From: Sycobia sp. Sy_11
Lineage: Eukaryota > Arthropoda > Insecta > Hymenoptera > Epichrysomallidae
NCBI GenBank assembly: GCA_018907035.1
Contig: JACCIC010000028.1
Location: forward strand, 2,772,001 to 2,836,000
Direction: 5' to 3'
DNA length: 64,000 nt
Part shown: positions 10,426 through 23,303 of the stretch, piece by piece
Numbering within the stretch: the first letter of the stretch is position 1
How the letters are laid out: every line of letters begins with the position of its first letter
The notes under the pieces: generated by a model
What the model was told of the DNA's origin: nothing
The model's input: only the letters and a program-made list of their open reading frames with translations
Database searches by the model: none
Program-made: the position numbers and the translations under genes

Positions 10426-10618
10426 CCCTATCGTACGCGCACGCGTGCACCCATCGGCAATGGGCAGAGAGACACGCACGCACACGCGCCTATATCGACC
10501 AATGCACAGCTACATAGACATTCGGCAGCGTAGGAGCGCGGCACAATCGCTCGGCGCGCAGCAACTTAATTGTCAGACGTCGCATAATGGTGGAGCGAGG
10601 GGCGGGCGAGGGGAGCTC

Positions 10619-10646
10619 CCCAGTCAGTCGCTCGCACAGTCAGTCT
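10619..10646 (+). promoter_or_regulatory. Cluster of initiator-like CAGTC motifs
   Basis: Four CAGTC copies fall within 26 bases (CCAGTCAGTCGC and ACAGTCAGTC). CAGT is the core of the arthropod initiator. No TATA box lies 30 bases upstream, although a GGGCGGGC box is present at about 10600. A TATA-less start site is possible but weakly supported. Confidence 0.25.
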
Positions 10647-11214
10647 ATATTCAAATCAGGCTATTTCCAACGCGAACGCCTCCGAGAAGAGGCTCCCTTT
10701 CTCTCTACCCCCCCCCCCCACCCCATCCATCTCTCGCTCGTCGTCGATCGCACATACACGTATATATACATATAGTCATACGCAAGCCGGAGGACTATAC
10801 CTCGCCCGACGGATCTCCCCCTGGATTACTTTGCACGAAAGCGCTGCACATCGTCGCGCCGAGCACGGTCTAGCTCGATTTATAATGCGAAAAAAGTGTT
10901 GAAATATCGATCTTGGCCGTGTAGATCACTTTTGGATCTTGATTGCACGCGCGACCGCGCGCGCGTGCAAAAATTTCACGACCGCGGCGCGAGGAAGTTT
11001 TTAAAAAATATATTCCAGATTATAATATATATATATATGGAAGGTATTACCGCCGCTCCCGGGAGCCGTTTTAGTTTTTTCCAAAGCGCTTTTGGGCCAC
11101 GATTGCGATCGCTGGATCGCGTGATCGCGCTCGTCAGCCGCGTGCGGAAAAAAGGGGTGTAGGTGGAGGGAACGACGAGATTCATTATATATGAACGGCT
11201 GCACATAGCATGTG

Positions 11215-11224
<10 letters not shown>

Positions 11225-11256
<32 letters not shown>

Positions 11257-11262
11257 TATATA
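11225..11262. repeat. (TA)n microsatellite, interrupted once
   Basis: TA run with a single CA interruption at about 11251. Confidence 0.96.
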
Positions 11263-12355
11263 GCCTCTATTATATGAGCGATGCTCCGCATCAGGTGTCG
11301 AGATATTATATGCGCGCGTGTCGCGCTTCTATATGTATATAGTTTATGGGTCGCCTGATTAATTGCGAGTCATTATGCCTCGGAGGTCGAAAGATACAGG
11401 AGAGGGGGGGGGGTTTAGAAAAAAGTTTCGGACGCCCAATAGAGTTAATTAATTAAGAGTAATAGCTCAATGATACAGAAGACTCGCTGTTATGAATTGC
11501 ATTAATTAAATCGAGGCGATGATATTTATTATAGGAATCGACTCCGCGAAACGGCATCGAGAAATTGAGCAACTCTCTGGGAGGATCGCGATTGTGTCCG
11601 CCCCGTGCGGTCGGACAAAGAATTAATATAGGAATAATCCGATTGATAAGATATACCAATGAATAGTAGAAATCATCCGATCAATGGATTAATGAGTCAA
11701 GCATTTCTGACTGTAACAAGAGCGTTGGAATAAAAGTTCGATACGATTTGAATTTCTAACGTGCGTGAATAAATAAAATGGAATTCCTCGAGTTAGCGCT
11801 ATTTTTCAGCAATCGTTCCCACATTATGTTTAGTCAAACTACCATTCTTTACGCATCTTCGCTAATCCTCAGATTTCAAAAGTCCTCCAGTACATCGCTG
11901 TTTTCAGTCACAGCAGCTGTCAAAACAGTGTTATATCAAGATTATCTTTATAACATAATATTACTTTATAAAATTTCTTCTGTGATCGTCCCATCGCATC
12001 AGTCGAGATATTTTGGAATTCGCGATCGTTTAAAATCAATTACCATAATGACTGTATCCTTCGTGGTTACGATCTAGCAATCTCGGGTTTAATTAAATAT
12101 CACAATAAGAAAAAAAAAAAAAGAGTGAAATTGAAATGCGCCAACTTTGTATTCATATAACGGTGGAAATTTGTGTTTTATGTCTATACAAGTCAGGCAC
12201 AAATAAGATTTTCCTCGTATAAATCTCGCCTATTCCATAACGTAAGCATGAACCTTGATGAAGACGAAATTGACGATGTACGTGAGATAAATCCTCATAA
12301 AACTATATTAAAGATTACGAAAACATATGCAGAGACACGCACGTACACAAACGCA
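11263..12355. other. AT-leaning DNA without a recognised gene
   Basis: Moderate length frames (for example 11778-12077 plus) lack domain motifs and splice support. Confidence 0.5.
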
Positions 12356-12358
12356 TTC

Positions 12359-12410
12359 ATATATATATATATATATATCTACATATATATACATATATAC
12401 ATATATATGC

Positions 12411-12464
<54 letters not shown>

Positions 12465-12517
12465 CCAGAGAGAGATAGAGACAGAGAGAGAGAAAGATAG
12501 AAAGAGAGACAGACAGA
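12359..12517. repeat. Large compound (TA)n / (GA)n microsatellite
   Basis: A TA run (12359-12378), an imperfect TACATA block, a second perfect TA run of about 52 bp (12412-12463), then GA with TA and CA interruptions to about 12517. This is one of the largest simple-repeat blocks of the window. Confidence 0.97.
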
Positions 12518-14467
12518 GTCGCAGTCGATCTGGAACACTTATTAGAACGCATATTTTCGAAGACTCGGGAACAAGATTTCTTTCTTCTTTTTGCTTCATT
12601 ACATCTCGGAAAGCAAAAACTTGATGATTTCAAAAATTAATGAATGCGGTTGCGAGATCAGCTGTCTCGATCATTTGTGAAGAAAAAGCAATTTCTCGAT
12701 TATCGACGCAGCTGCGCGTGGTCGGTTCGACTGTAATAAAATTCGCGTGTGTCAGAGACTCGTAAAATGAAGTTGTTAAGATATATATATATATATGTCT
12801 GTACTGTTGAAAATTTTTTTATTGCACGAGTTCGAGAAAGTTGGAGATCGCCAACTGTTGGAGGCGTAAAGCCCTTTTGAGGAATACCGTTGAGGATAAA
12901 GAAAGACGCATTTTCAGAATGTCTATTATTAGGCGAGAACGTGCAGCAGACTCCCGCCGAGCGTTCGAGTCTAGAATGAAGATGGGAGCGTAACCTAATG
13001 CTCATTCGTGCATAATTGACGCGAAGCTCCACGATAGTAATTTCACATTTTCATTTCAAAGCAGTTCAGGCCGTGTAGTTAATATATGTATATATAGTAT
13101 TGGTACTGAGATTAGAAGAACAACAAGAAGAAATTTCACTTCCATTATTGACGAATAAAAATATATTTTAACTTTTTTTCCTTGCCAAAGATAAGAATTT
13201 CGTCCAGGTCCGCGCGGCGTTGTAAGCTTAGCTATAATTCGAATTGTTTAAAACGACTAGGCGGCATCGCTATCTTCATAAAAACTTGCCGTTGGCGGGG
13301 GGGGGGGGTGGCGGGAGAGGACGGTAGTGCATTCAAAACTTTTTCATCGTTATAAAATGGAATACCGTATAAGAGGAGTAAGCCCATCTAAAAATAAGAT
13401 TCGTAATCCGAGTTTTTATGAAGATTACTTTGCCGGGACTCTTTAAAAATAGCGATTTGATAACTTGGAGGATATCTTACAAAAGTTCGGTAGGAGAGTC
13501 GAGCCCCCCTCCCCCCTCAATTCCTATCCTAAAAGTTAACCTGTACAGGGGGGCGCGCGGGATAATTGCGCTCGCGCGCGCGAGAGCGCCTTAAGTTTCG
13601 TAAACGCTGGAATTTCACAAAATGCTCGCCTGGATGCGTTGATTACGCGGCCGTGGCCCGAGCCCGACTCCTTTACCCTAATAATCTGTCAATTAGGATA
13701 AGAACCGAACGTCGAAGTTTTTATCTCCATCGGCCGGGTAATATGATTGGCCGTAACGAGAAGGTCGAAAATCTCGCTTGCGCTTCATAAGCGGCCATTA
13801 TGTGTACGCGCGCTTCATTGAAATTTCTTAACGGCATAAATGCCAAATGCCGACATTAATGCATTCGATAAATTATCTTTCGAACCTTTTTTTCTCCATA
13901 CACCACGGTAATTTAATAAGACGTCGAAATTTAGTAGTTTCTTTTTTCTTTTTTTTTTTTTTTTTATGAACTTCTGCAAGCGTCACGTTCGACATCGTCG
14001 ATAATACACGTCGTCGCGTGTCGAAATTGTTCGCGAAATCCATTTTTTGATGCACTAAGTCTCCACGTATTTTAGCTTCTGCTAATGGACCTACGTCTAA
14101 TAACGCGCACCTCTTCCATCATTAGCGCGAATCTCCCCAATCGAGAAGTAAGTTAATATTACGCCCCCTAGTCCGTATAGCTTTCTCAATGAACAATCGC
14201 CGATAAACGAAAGTAATCGCAGAAATAAATAGTCGACGGGCGATAAAGCCGCAATTAGTAATACTCCGCGAGTACTCGGGGTTCTTTATGTCATTGGCGT
14301 TGTCCGCGATGATAATAATCTACGAACGGTGTGGATGCCAGTGAAAAATTGTCCTTTCAATTCGAGCCTCGTTCATCGACAGTTATGGCTTCGTCGAAGC
14401 GCGCTTCTCTTGGGCGCGTATTGATAATCGCATGCAAAATTTATTTCTACAGAGACACCAATAGCGC

Positions 14468-14468
<1 letters not shown>
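12518..14468. other. Mixed-composition DNA without a recognised gene
   Basis: Contains a short TA run (about 12781-12796), a G12 run (13297-13308), a C-rich strand near 13505 and a T17 run (13949-13965). Open frames show no family signature. Confidence 0.5.

Positions 14469-14509
<41 letters not shown>
14469..14509. repeat. (TA)16(TG)n compound microsatellite
   Basis: A perfect 32-bp TA run grades into four TG units. Confidence 0.97.
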
Positions 14510-16316
14510 TTATTTAAACTTATATTTACACTCGCGAATGGAAAGTGTTAATAAATGCATAAACTGTCACGCGTGTCTATCTTTGGACATTTCAATTGGT
14601 CGGATGATCCGTGCAACTCGAAATCGTCGTGTACATATCTTTATATATGGGAAACCGATGGAAGTTCTGCGGGGCGTTCGATGATTGGCTTTCGGCGTCG
14701 AATAGGCGGGCTCAGTCGTACTACTGCCAATAATATGTATAGTTAACGGAAGACTGTTTCCTGTCAATTATCTTCAATGCATTCGCCTCCCGATTACTGG
14801 GATAATCTGTTCGAACTACCGCTACGTACAAGGAAAGTTTTAAAATAAATAACATACGTAGGGAGCGGATCGGTATCAACTAGTTTCATTCGGAGTTTCT
14901 TTGCCAATTTACGCGTAAGCGAAGTCGGTATATCTAGGGCTCGGCCGGTAAACAGAACTTTGATCTTCGATATTCTCCGATCTCTTGCCGAAATTCACGA
15001 GCACTAGAGAACAATACATTAAATAGATAAAACATGAAGTTCGCAAGATGTTTCAACTGAATTTTTTATGAATTGTGGTTTTGGATACGGTATATTAGTC
15101 TAAAATTGCAATGCACTAGAAGCATAACTTTTCAAAAATGTAACAAAACATACAGATTCAAAATACTTTATTTTAATCGTGCGTTAATTATGTTTTGAAA
15201 CACAAAACAACCATTATAATTATAATTGATTTTATCATAGCTCTTTCAAATAATCTAGAAGAATTTGAACTAACTCCCTTAAGAAGAGATATAAGATATG
15301 AAACTGGGTTAAAAAAAATAAGACTATTATTAAAGCAACATTCTGCAACGAATTTTCTGATCAGAGAAATACTAATAATAGGAATCACGACGAAAGGAGA
15401 ACGTGACTGAACGGGGAACTTCTGCAAATGCATTGGACTCTCGAAAAGCTTTCAGTACAGGTGTGCATTAAATTACCACGAAATTTATTAACGACGATGT
15501 CTACGTCGCGCTCGTCCGCGTGAATTGTTTGCCAGGGAAATCATCGTAATATCTATAATGATGCGGCTAAAAGGTAAAGAGGTTTATTGTGTATCAATAA
15601 ATCAGTGGCTAAAGACTAGCTCAAAAACCGATACAAATTATCCCATTTTGATATAAATGATAAATAGTGTCAAATTTTTTCTACACCTCATATTTTATTT
15701 ACTTTTTGATAATTTTTTGTTATTTTGTAACAATAATGTGACTATCTTACCAGTGGAACAAAAACCATATTATTGATTTTAATATTTTTTTACCTTTATA
15801 CCCATTTCTCTACTATTTTAGAAATATATTCGTTCATTTCGCAAAATTAGAATTCATCAAAATTTACTTGTCAAAAGCAAAAAAAACAGTTATTTCTAAG
15901 AGACTTATTAAAGAAGAAAATAATATTATAATTTATTGGCATATAATTATAATATCTGATCAAATCTTATACTTAAAAAAAATCATAAACAAACTAATAA
16001 TTTAAATAAGAAAAATTCTGTAATTTTTTTCTCAGGTTAAATAGAAATTTTTATTTTATCCACTTCTAAGCATGATATAAATCGTCGAGTGAGTAAGATA
16101 ACAATTTTTGAATAATAGTTATATGAATTTTAGAGAAATGAAGGATATTTAATAGAAATTCGAGACAAAGAACTGGATGCGAACTCGTGTTGCTCATGGC
16201 GATTCATTATGGCTGTCCGTATTGTTCGTTCTACTGGCAACTAAGCAACCAAGGATCTTCTTCATATTGTTTTGATCCGTTGGCTCATCACGAGTAATGA
16301 AAGTTCTAAAAGTTTT

Positions 16317-16318
<2 letters not shown>
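14510..16318. other. AT-rich DNA without a recognised gene
   Basis: No convincing exon. A minus-strand donor-like CCACTG then GTAAGA lies at about 15751, without a partner. Confidence 0.5.

Positions 16319-16360
<42 letters not shown>
16319..16360. repeat. (TA)21 microsatellite
   Basis: Perfect TA run of 42 bp in AT-rich flanks. Confidence 0.98.
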
Positions 16361-16364
<4 letters not shown>

Positions 16365-16934
16365 CATGTTACTTAAGTTATTTGTAAAAATAATTTCAAG
16401 TAGAAATATGTTTATTAATATTATAATATACTAAATTAATTAATGTTATAATCTCTCCTTTAAATTGTCGATTAGTACTAAATCAAGTAGGTATGGTTGA
16501 AGGATATATTGTACATATATATTATATATTCTAGTAAACAGCATTTGCAAGTCTTGCCATTTTTATTCACAAAACTACACTATTTGTAAAGTGTAAATAA
16601 TCTAGGTAAAAATATGTAAATAATAATAAGTCAGGTTAATGATAAAGTATTTCTATGGGGGAACAATTGGCCGAGTCTACAATCAACATATTTTTGAATT
16701 ATTTTGACCAATTCGTGAAGCATTCAGACCAACATTTGATTAAACAGATTAAAAGAATCATTCTAATCACTTTTCATTTCGCCACCCATCAGCAACATGC
16801 AAAATTCTCGACCTCTGGTTTGCTAATGATCAATTATTTTGTACCTTGGTAATACCGAATCTAGATAGTGTTCCCGCATCAGGAAAATACATAAATAAAT
16901 ATCGTAATGCCTTGATACTGATAATATAAAGCAC

Positions 16935-16938
<4 letters not shown>
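16361..16938. other. AT-rich DNA, nothing recognised
   Basis: One short plus-strand frame (16655-16852) has no recognisable motif. Confidence 0.5.

Positions 16939-16988
<50 letters not shown>
16939..16988. repeat. (TA)25 microsatellite
   Basis: Perfect TA run of 50 bp. Confidence 0.98.
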
Positions 16989-16989
<1 letters not shown>

Positions 16990-17080
16990 CATTTTCTACC
17001 CTACAGTACTTTCTACAATTTGCAACATTGAACTCATTAAAAAGTCCTAGGTTTCACAGATGTGGCCTGAAATTTCGTCA

Positions 17081-17440
17081 AACATTCAATTACGCGAGAC
17101 GGCTAATAAAGTAACACCGGCCGACACTAATTAACGAAGCACGATTAAACGAAGTGCGTCCGAACGCGCGGTTCGGCAAAGCTCTAAATAAATACCAAGT
17201 CCGCCTATGTGTCCGGCTCTGCAATATATCGCTCTAAAAATAAGCAAAACGCCGGTCGGCCGCTGCCGGAGCGTTCCGTCGATCGTTCCGGCGCGCGGCA
17301 GAGCGCCCCTCGTATATAATTGAACGCAGCGCGCGCGGTCGCACCTTTCGGCCGTATAACGAGCCAAATAATTGCATATAAATTAGCGGCCCGGCCGGAA
17401 GCGACCGCGTCGACGCTTCCCGCGGTGCAGCCCTCGGCCG

Positions 17441-17493
<53 letters not shown>

Positions 17494-17904
17494 CGACCCG
17501 ACCGCGACTAAGAGAGCTAGAGTCAAAGGAGGGGAAGAGGGGGGGGGCAGACAAATTTCCCATCCCGCAAATTCGTGCCGTATCGCGCTCGCGACTTCGG
17601 ACGGGGGTGGGTTCGAGATCGTAACTCCGTGCCGCCGGGGCGAGGCGACGGCGCGGCGACGAATAGTCTCGGAAAGCCCGGAGGAGAGCTGGTCGGTCGC
17701 GTAGCCGCCACCTCGGCTTTATTGCCCGCGTCGTTATATCGGTACGGGGGCGCGTCGAGATAAGGCCGGGGCGCGAGATGAATTTGCGGGCTCAGAGTCC
17801 TTTTTCGCTTTCCTCTGGAAAATCGCCCCGACGAAGATACGCGGCGAAGATGCGCCGCTCGAAAATCTCCTTAGCGAGCAGCGAGCCCAGCCGGTGTGAC
17901 GGGT
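17081..17904. other. CpG-rich island without a recognised gene
   Basis: Dense CpG with a 49-bp TA run in its centre. Frames on both strands are open because stop codons are rare in such sequence. They contain translated TA and no domain. Confidence 0.5.
17443..17491. repeat. (TA)n microsatellite, 49 bp
   Basis: Perfect TA run abutting GGCCGCTG on the left and CGACCCG on the right. Confidence 0.98.
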
Positions 17905-17922
17905 ATATATGCATATACATAT

Positions 17923-17930
<8 letters not shown>

Positions 17931-17964
<34 letters not shown>
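17931..17964. repeat. (TA)17 microsatellite
   Basis: Perfect TA run preceded by imperfect TATATGCATATACATATATACATACA. Confidence 0.97.
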
Positions 17965-17969
<5 letters not shown>

Positions 17970-19440
17970 TTTTAACTTGAATAATATATCGTAATACTTG
18001 TTTGGCGTATTTCTAGAATTTGACAATCTTGGACGAGGGTGTCGTAATTAGTCTACATAGTTGATCTACATATTTAAGACAATATTTAAGACAAATATCG
18101 AACTACCATGACTTTTTCAAGCTTTACGACGATTCGAATTTCAAAAAGAGTTAAAATGTTTCGAAAAGCGATATATTACTTCGACTCGTTTTATAAACAG
18201 CAAACAGACTTTATTTTATTAAAAGTATGGGAAGAAAACATTTGTTGTATAGATTGAAAACAGGAATAATTTAATACATTCAGAAAATAAATTATTCCGT
18301 TAACTTAGGAGCAGAGTAAACACCCAACGGAAAATCTATTCTTACGAGAGGGTAAAAATTGCATCACTTGTAGATATAATAAGGCTCTGTATCGTTATTT
18401 TAGTCCATTGGCCATTGGTTGCTTTCAATTTATATGAAGCTACGTTAATTAATTTTCATTCTTTATTTTCAGTATTATTTCAATTAGTAAAAGTTTTCCA
18501 TCTCTCATAATTTCTTCTTGTACATTAACAATCTATATTTCTCTCATACAAACTTCCTTTTTCTTTAAAAGAACTTATTATTATTTATTTTATTACTCTT
18601 TCGCAGCTACAAAAGCTAACTCAAAACAGTACACCTCAGGAAGTTTGAATAAAAAAAAAAACAAAAAAAAAACTGTAAAACTGGAAAGATTGAAGAAACA
18701 GTTACAAATACATTCAGCCCGCACGTACGAAGTTTTAAATTTATTTAATTTGTTTTAGATAAGTTGCAGGAATTCTTCTAACAAAGTTTAACGTGTTCCG
18801 GTTCGAATGAAATCCTAACAGTCTGCGAATGTTAGTTTTATGAAATAGTACTTTATGCAGACACATTATTTACAAAACTATCAGAAGCAGTGCTATTGAT
18901 GAAAAGCAGCTAATACGTGGAATAAAAATCAAAATTTAAAACTGAAATAAATTATCGCGGCTGAATATATAATTCAAACAAGGCAGGTCCCGTGGACCAA
19001 AATAACGATACAATGCTTCCTTTTTCTATACAATAAAAGTATATTTCGAACCACTAGATTCATTTGGATTTTTTCTTGGTCAGTGTATACTCCCCCTATT
19101 ACTAAAAGTATAATAATTTAGCAGAACTACTATGTATCTCCAATTATAATTCTAAATTAATGGAAAAAGATACATGAATTTTCAAAGTTTCCATCACTTT
19201 CTTCAATACCATCTGAATGAAGACGGAAATGCATCTTCATAGGCAATGAAGCTGATAAAAAAGCGAGCACGCGATTACCATTGATACTGCCATAAATCGG
19301 CCACAATTTTAAATAGAATCTTTTTGATTATTTTTAATGTCCTACAATCTATGCATAACGGTTCAGCCGTTTCCAAGATTCCATTTGAATTCTCCGCGTC
19401 TACCCACATAAAATTATACATAGGCCACTGCACGCGCCAC
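17965..19440. other. AT-rich DNA; faint repeat-like motifs only
   Basis: No gene recognised. Near 19360 GGTTCAGCCGTTTCCAAGAT resembles a motif I associate with insect retroelement remnants, but it is too short to classify. Confidence 0.4.
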
Positions 19441-19494
19441 CGCCGACTCTTTCATGCTCAAAAGCACCGATCTCGAAAAGCTCGATCCCCGGCA

Positions 19495-19529
19495 TACACA
19501 CACACACACATATGTATATATATATATAT
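19495..19529. repeat. (CA)n / (TA)n compound microsatellite
   Basis: CA (19495-19510) followed by ATGTATA and a short TA run. Confidence 0.95.
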
Positions 19530-19657
19530 TATATATACACGTTATACGCGTGGCTTGGAAATAACTCAAACGTCGAAAGACTAGTCGGATATAGCATATT
19601 GCACAAGTATATATACTGCCGGCTAGAAATCAAACGCACAAAAGTAACTCTCGCGCG

Positions 19658-19664
<7 letters not shown>

Positions 19665-19690
<26 letters not shown>
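19665..19690. repeat. (CT)n microsatellite
   Basis: CT run of 26 bp within a CpG-rich island. Confidence 0.95.
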
Positions 19691-19932
19691 CATTTCCGCA
19701 ACGATTTCGCGGCCCTTCGCGCTGCCGGCGGCGGATTCCGAATCGCGACGCATGCGCGCACGTTAATTAAAATAAGACCAGAGGGCGAGGCGAACGCCAA
19801 AGTCAAATGCATTCGAGCGCGAGCTCTATATGGCGTACGAGCCGGGGGGGGCGGGGAGGAGGGGTCTATTCACTCGTCCTTTTGAGCATATATATGCAAC
19901 TGGAATTCGTCCATTCGCGCCAAAGGAGAAGG

Positions 19933-20029
19933 TATATATATATCAGAGCGCTGCGAAAAAGGCATCAGGCGTTTCTATTGAGTTCTCCTCTGCCGTATCC
20001 CTGCGCTCGACTCTTTCTCTCTCTCTCTG

Positions 20030-20077
<48 letters not shown>

Positions 20078-20155
20078 TTCTTTCCCCTCGTCTTCTCGGC
20101 TAATTACATATATTATTCATACCGAAAATCTCGGCGGATCTTCGTGCTTTGACAG
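19933..20155 (+). promoter_or_regulatory. Candidate TATA/Inr start with a 5' exon ending at a consensus donor
   Basis: A TATATATATAT run (19933-19943) is followed 32-34 bases later by ATCAGG, a fair initiator with A at 19967. From there the sequence contains no ATG and reaches GACAG then GTGAGTCA at 20156, a textbook 5' splice site. The interval 19967-20155 could thus be a noncoding first exon. A polypyrimidine (CT)n block lies inside it. TATA-like repeats are common in this window, so the TATA match is weak by itself. The donor is the stronger signal. Confidence 0.3.
20015..20078. repeat. (CT)n microsatellite, interrupted
   Basis: CT runs with GT and CC interruptions. The central perfect run is about 30 bp. 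Confidence 0.95.
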
Positions 20156-20920
20156 GTGAGTCACGCGCCTCACGGCCGGGAAGCCCTCCCCCGGAGCGGC
20201 CCGCGGCGCAACGTCAGTCTTAATTTCTCGGAAAGATATAGAGCCGCGCAACGCGCGAAGACGTCGTCGTGCGCGGCTCGGGTTTCCCGGCGAATAAACT
20301 TGCGGGCGCGGGGGGAGGGGGGGGGAGGTGGGCGGCAGGCCGGGATAAATAATTAAGCTTAAGAATTTTCGAAATCGAGTGAATTATTTACTTTTCTGAT
20401 GCATTACAGTTCTCCCGGTGAGATTAGACAAACGGGCTTTATTTAATCGAGACGACGATGTGCTGAATGCGAATGGGCAATATTTGGATTGGCTCTCGTT
20501 ATATTATTACGGCCTCATAATACTATGTTAATTATTAAAATAATTTCTCAAGATTTTGATTTATTTATTTACGTAACCAGTAATTTACCAAGTGAGTCTT
20601 ACATAAGTTATCCGCATAGATCTGGTAGAAAATACATAAAGAACAAATATTTCCTACTAACCTCAAACTATATACAACATAATACTATAGAGTATTAGAC
20701 CCGGCTATAATTACAGAAACTTTTAGAATAAAATCAAATAATTATCAAGGTGAATTTAATTTGATTTGGCCTGGTGCAGTTATAGTTGCTATGATATAGA
20801 ACAGCGTATCCCTTTCCGGGACTCTACTTTTTTAATGTCAGTATGGAATTTTTGTTACTGTTTATAATTTGATATTGATAAATTTGCATTAAAATTAAGT
20901 TGTTCATCTTCACATTTCAG

Positions 20921-20986
20921 CGTCATCGTTTGAGGAAAGTCAATAATAAAACATGCTTATATTCTCAATTGGCAAATTTGGTACAA
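20921..20986 (+). other. Candidate 66-bp internal exon
   Basis: A pyrimidine-rich TTGTTCATCTTCACATTTCAG ends at 20920 and a perfect donor GTAAGTCTT begins at 20987. The 66 bases between are a multiple of three and open in exactly one frame (22 codons, starting R-H-R-L-R-K). A further acceptor-like GGCTATAATTTCAG ends at 21113, which would define a 127-bp intron but leads to a stop nine codons on. The 20156 donor is 765 bases upstream. I recognise no protein family in the 22 residues. Confidence 0.3.
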
Positions 20987-21410
20987 GTAAGTCTTCTACC
21001 AATTTCAGTCGGGCCGAGCAACAATTAGGTTACTAAATATCTTTATTGAAAGATTAACATAGTCAAATGGAATTACCGAGAGACCGGCTATTAGTAGAAG
21101 GCTATAATTTCAGCGTAGATTCAACCGGAACTTCGCGTGACATTCACAAATGTAGGCTTCGATATCATAAGTGCATTATACACAAATGGGAATAAGTGTC
21201 TCTATATAAACTCGACCCTAGGATAGGAATTGCCGGAAATTTAATCTACGATGAGTTTTAAAACGATCAGAGCGAAGTAGGGTCGTCGGATAAATTGTCC
21301 GCCTTAAGATAACGAGCTGGGCGACAAAGGAGGTGGCGAACTGAGCGGTCAAAGAGGCAACTTTTTCGCGAACGCGGAAAGAAGGACGGTATACCCCCCC
21401 CCCCATATCA
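20987..21410. other. Mixed DNA, no recognised gene
   Basis: AT-rich turning GC-richer. A CTATATAAAC TATA-like element at 21202 has no initiator at the expected distance. Confidence 0.4.
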
Positions 21411-21486
21411 AGCTTATTCGCGCTCGTTCGCGGCTCCGGATTCCGCGATCGATTCCCTATTATGCAGCATAGAGTCTCCGCGGCGG

Positions 21487-21502
21487 GCGCGCGCGCGCGC
21501 GC
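21487..21502. repeat. (GC)8 tract
   Basis: Perfect GC alternation of 16 bp. A short (TA)n run follows at 21549-21566. Confidence 0.95.
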
Positions 21503-21830
21503 ACATCAGCCGAGAATCGGCACGGAGGCCATACATAAGGCGTCGAGAATATATATATATATATATGATTGGTATATCGAGAGAGGTGACTGCGGTAGAC
21601 CGCCCGCGAGCCCGCTGCACGAAATCTTGCGCAATCGCGCACCCATCCGAACGACGGCTGGGCTGCGATAAATAATAATCCCTCGCCCCTCCGCCCGCCC
21701 CGTCGCCCCGCATCCGACTGTGTTCTCCTATCTATTGTTTTTAGCCACGCGGGCGCGCGCACCCGCCTCGCCTTTCGTCGGGCGGGCGTGTGGAATTGGT
21801 GGAGGAGGGCCTATGTGTATTGCGGATCGC

Positions 21831-21850
21831 AAAAAAAAAAAAAAAAAAAA
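21831..21850. repeat. Homopolymer A20
   Basis: Twenty consecutive A in CpG-rich flanks. No upstream retrotransposon body is recognisable. Confidence 0.97.
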
Positions 21851-22120
21851 GAAGACACGCGCTCTGCACGCTCTCTTCAACTCCAGGTGAACCGCTACTC
21901 CCCAAGCTCGTAAGCCCAGGTGCTCGTAATGTATTTAATATACACATATATATATGCACTGCAACGCGGGAATTTATTAAACTGCTCGACTTGGCTGTCC
22001 GACGGTAGGATTATTCGATGGATGCGCTTTAACGCGTATATGACCGTTGTATTGTGCGGGCTGATGGAATGGCGGCCGACGAGAGCCGAGAGCAGCGGTT
22101 GCGCCCGGCTAATGTAATGG

Positions 22121-23019
22121 ACCGTTAGTGCAGAAATTAGGATCCGACCGAATGGACAGTTGGAGCGGAAATTTAGAAATTATACATTCTGTATAGGAAT
22201 ATATTCCACGGTGATTTCTGCACTAATTTATAAAGCTTTGATCATACGCTAACCCGTGAAATTCTTAACGTTCAAAAGAAAATGGTGAAACGAACTATCG
22301 CCATTTTGCTTCTATTATATTATATTAACATTTTACATTCAGTTTTGTGTTAAAGGCAAATATTTATTATTTAAGAACATACATTAAAGAATAGTAGGAA
22401 TCACTAAAAAGTATAGTTTTTGAGCATCATTGAAGTATAATATTAATTTGTCCATTACTCAAAACACAATGGACAAAAATTTATTACCAGGACTTAATAT
22501 AATTCTACAACAGAACAGCGAATCACAATCCTGGAATGCTTTCATTAGTTCCTTTGCGCCCTCAGCTGCGCTATATCACAATGGTTAATTCATACCCGTG
22601 CGAAATTACATGAAGCCGGGCAATGCACGAATCTTGAACTCGGCTGAAAATCCACCTTTGGCCTCTATACCAGGGATTTCGCATAAATCCGGGCGAGATC
22701 GAATGCAAACGATACGTAACACTGGGGAAGGGGGGGTGGTGGCGAGGGCAACGCGATGATAATCGCCGATTTTATACCCCGATCACGGGGTTGTGCAGCG
22801 TGGGGAGAGGAGCTTAAAATTCATTTCTACGTAACCGAGCCCCGCGGGAATTACTATCCTATACGAGCGCGCGCGCGAGCTATTTCGTCGTTGCGCAAGC
22901 GAGCCGGTTGATCCAGCGAGAGAGCGAGCGCACGAATAAAAATGGTCCGTCCGTCATCGTCCGAAGCTTATGCACCGATGAGACGGACCGGGGTCAGAAT
23001 TTCGGCACTGCGTATTGGA

Positions 23020-23022
<3 letters not shown>
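22121..23022. other. AT-rich then CpG-rich DNA, no recognised gene
   Basis: A small hairpin (TTTGTCCATT ... AATGGACAAA) lies near 22450. A minus-strand GGGTATAAAATC near 22775 lacks an initiator at the right distance. Confidence 0.45.

Positions 23023-23065
<43 letters not shown>
23023..23065. repeat. (GA)n microsatellite, 43 bp
   Basis: Perfect GA run followed by interrupted AAAGAGAGGG. Confidence 0.97.
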
Positions 23066-23072
<7 letters not shown>

Positions 23073-23282
23073 GGAAGAAAAAATTGTAGAAAAGTAAAAA
23101 GAAAAGTAAAAAGTGATCTTTGTCCAAAAAAAAGACATTTTCTTCTGCAGTTCTAAGCAAAAGAAGTATAAAACTGCAGAATAAAGTACTGATGAGCATA
23201 AATCAAATGCCAGCTCCCCTTTCCATTCATCTTTCTCCCTCTCTTTTCGTCTTTCTTTTCGACGCGTTCTCTTACTGTATAT

Positions 23283-23303
23283 TATATATATATATATATA
23301 TAT
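23283..23303. repeat. Short (TA)n microsatellite
   Basis: TA run of 21 bp. Confidence 0.95.

Larger units (their letters stand above)
9870..11180. other. Mixed to CpG-rich DNA, no recognised protein
   Basis: AT-rich at first, then GC-rich from about 10030. It includes a (CT)n run, a C-rich run near 10710 and a cluster of CAGTC initiator-like motifs. Open frames here lack recognisable domains. Confidence 0.45.
21411..22120. other. CpG-rich island without a recognised gene
   Basis: Contains (CG)n, a short (TA)n and an A20 run. Overlapping frames on both strands show no domain. Confidence 0.45.

Noticed and set aside
21203..21240. TATATAAA at 21203
   Set aside because: No initiator at 28-34 bases downstream and no island context. 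AT-rich sequence makes such matches frequent.
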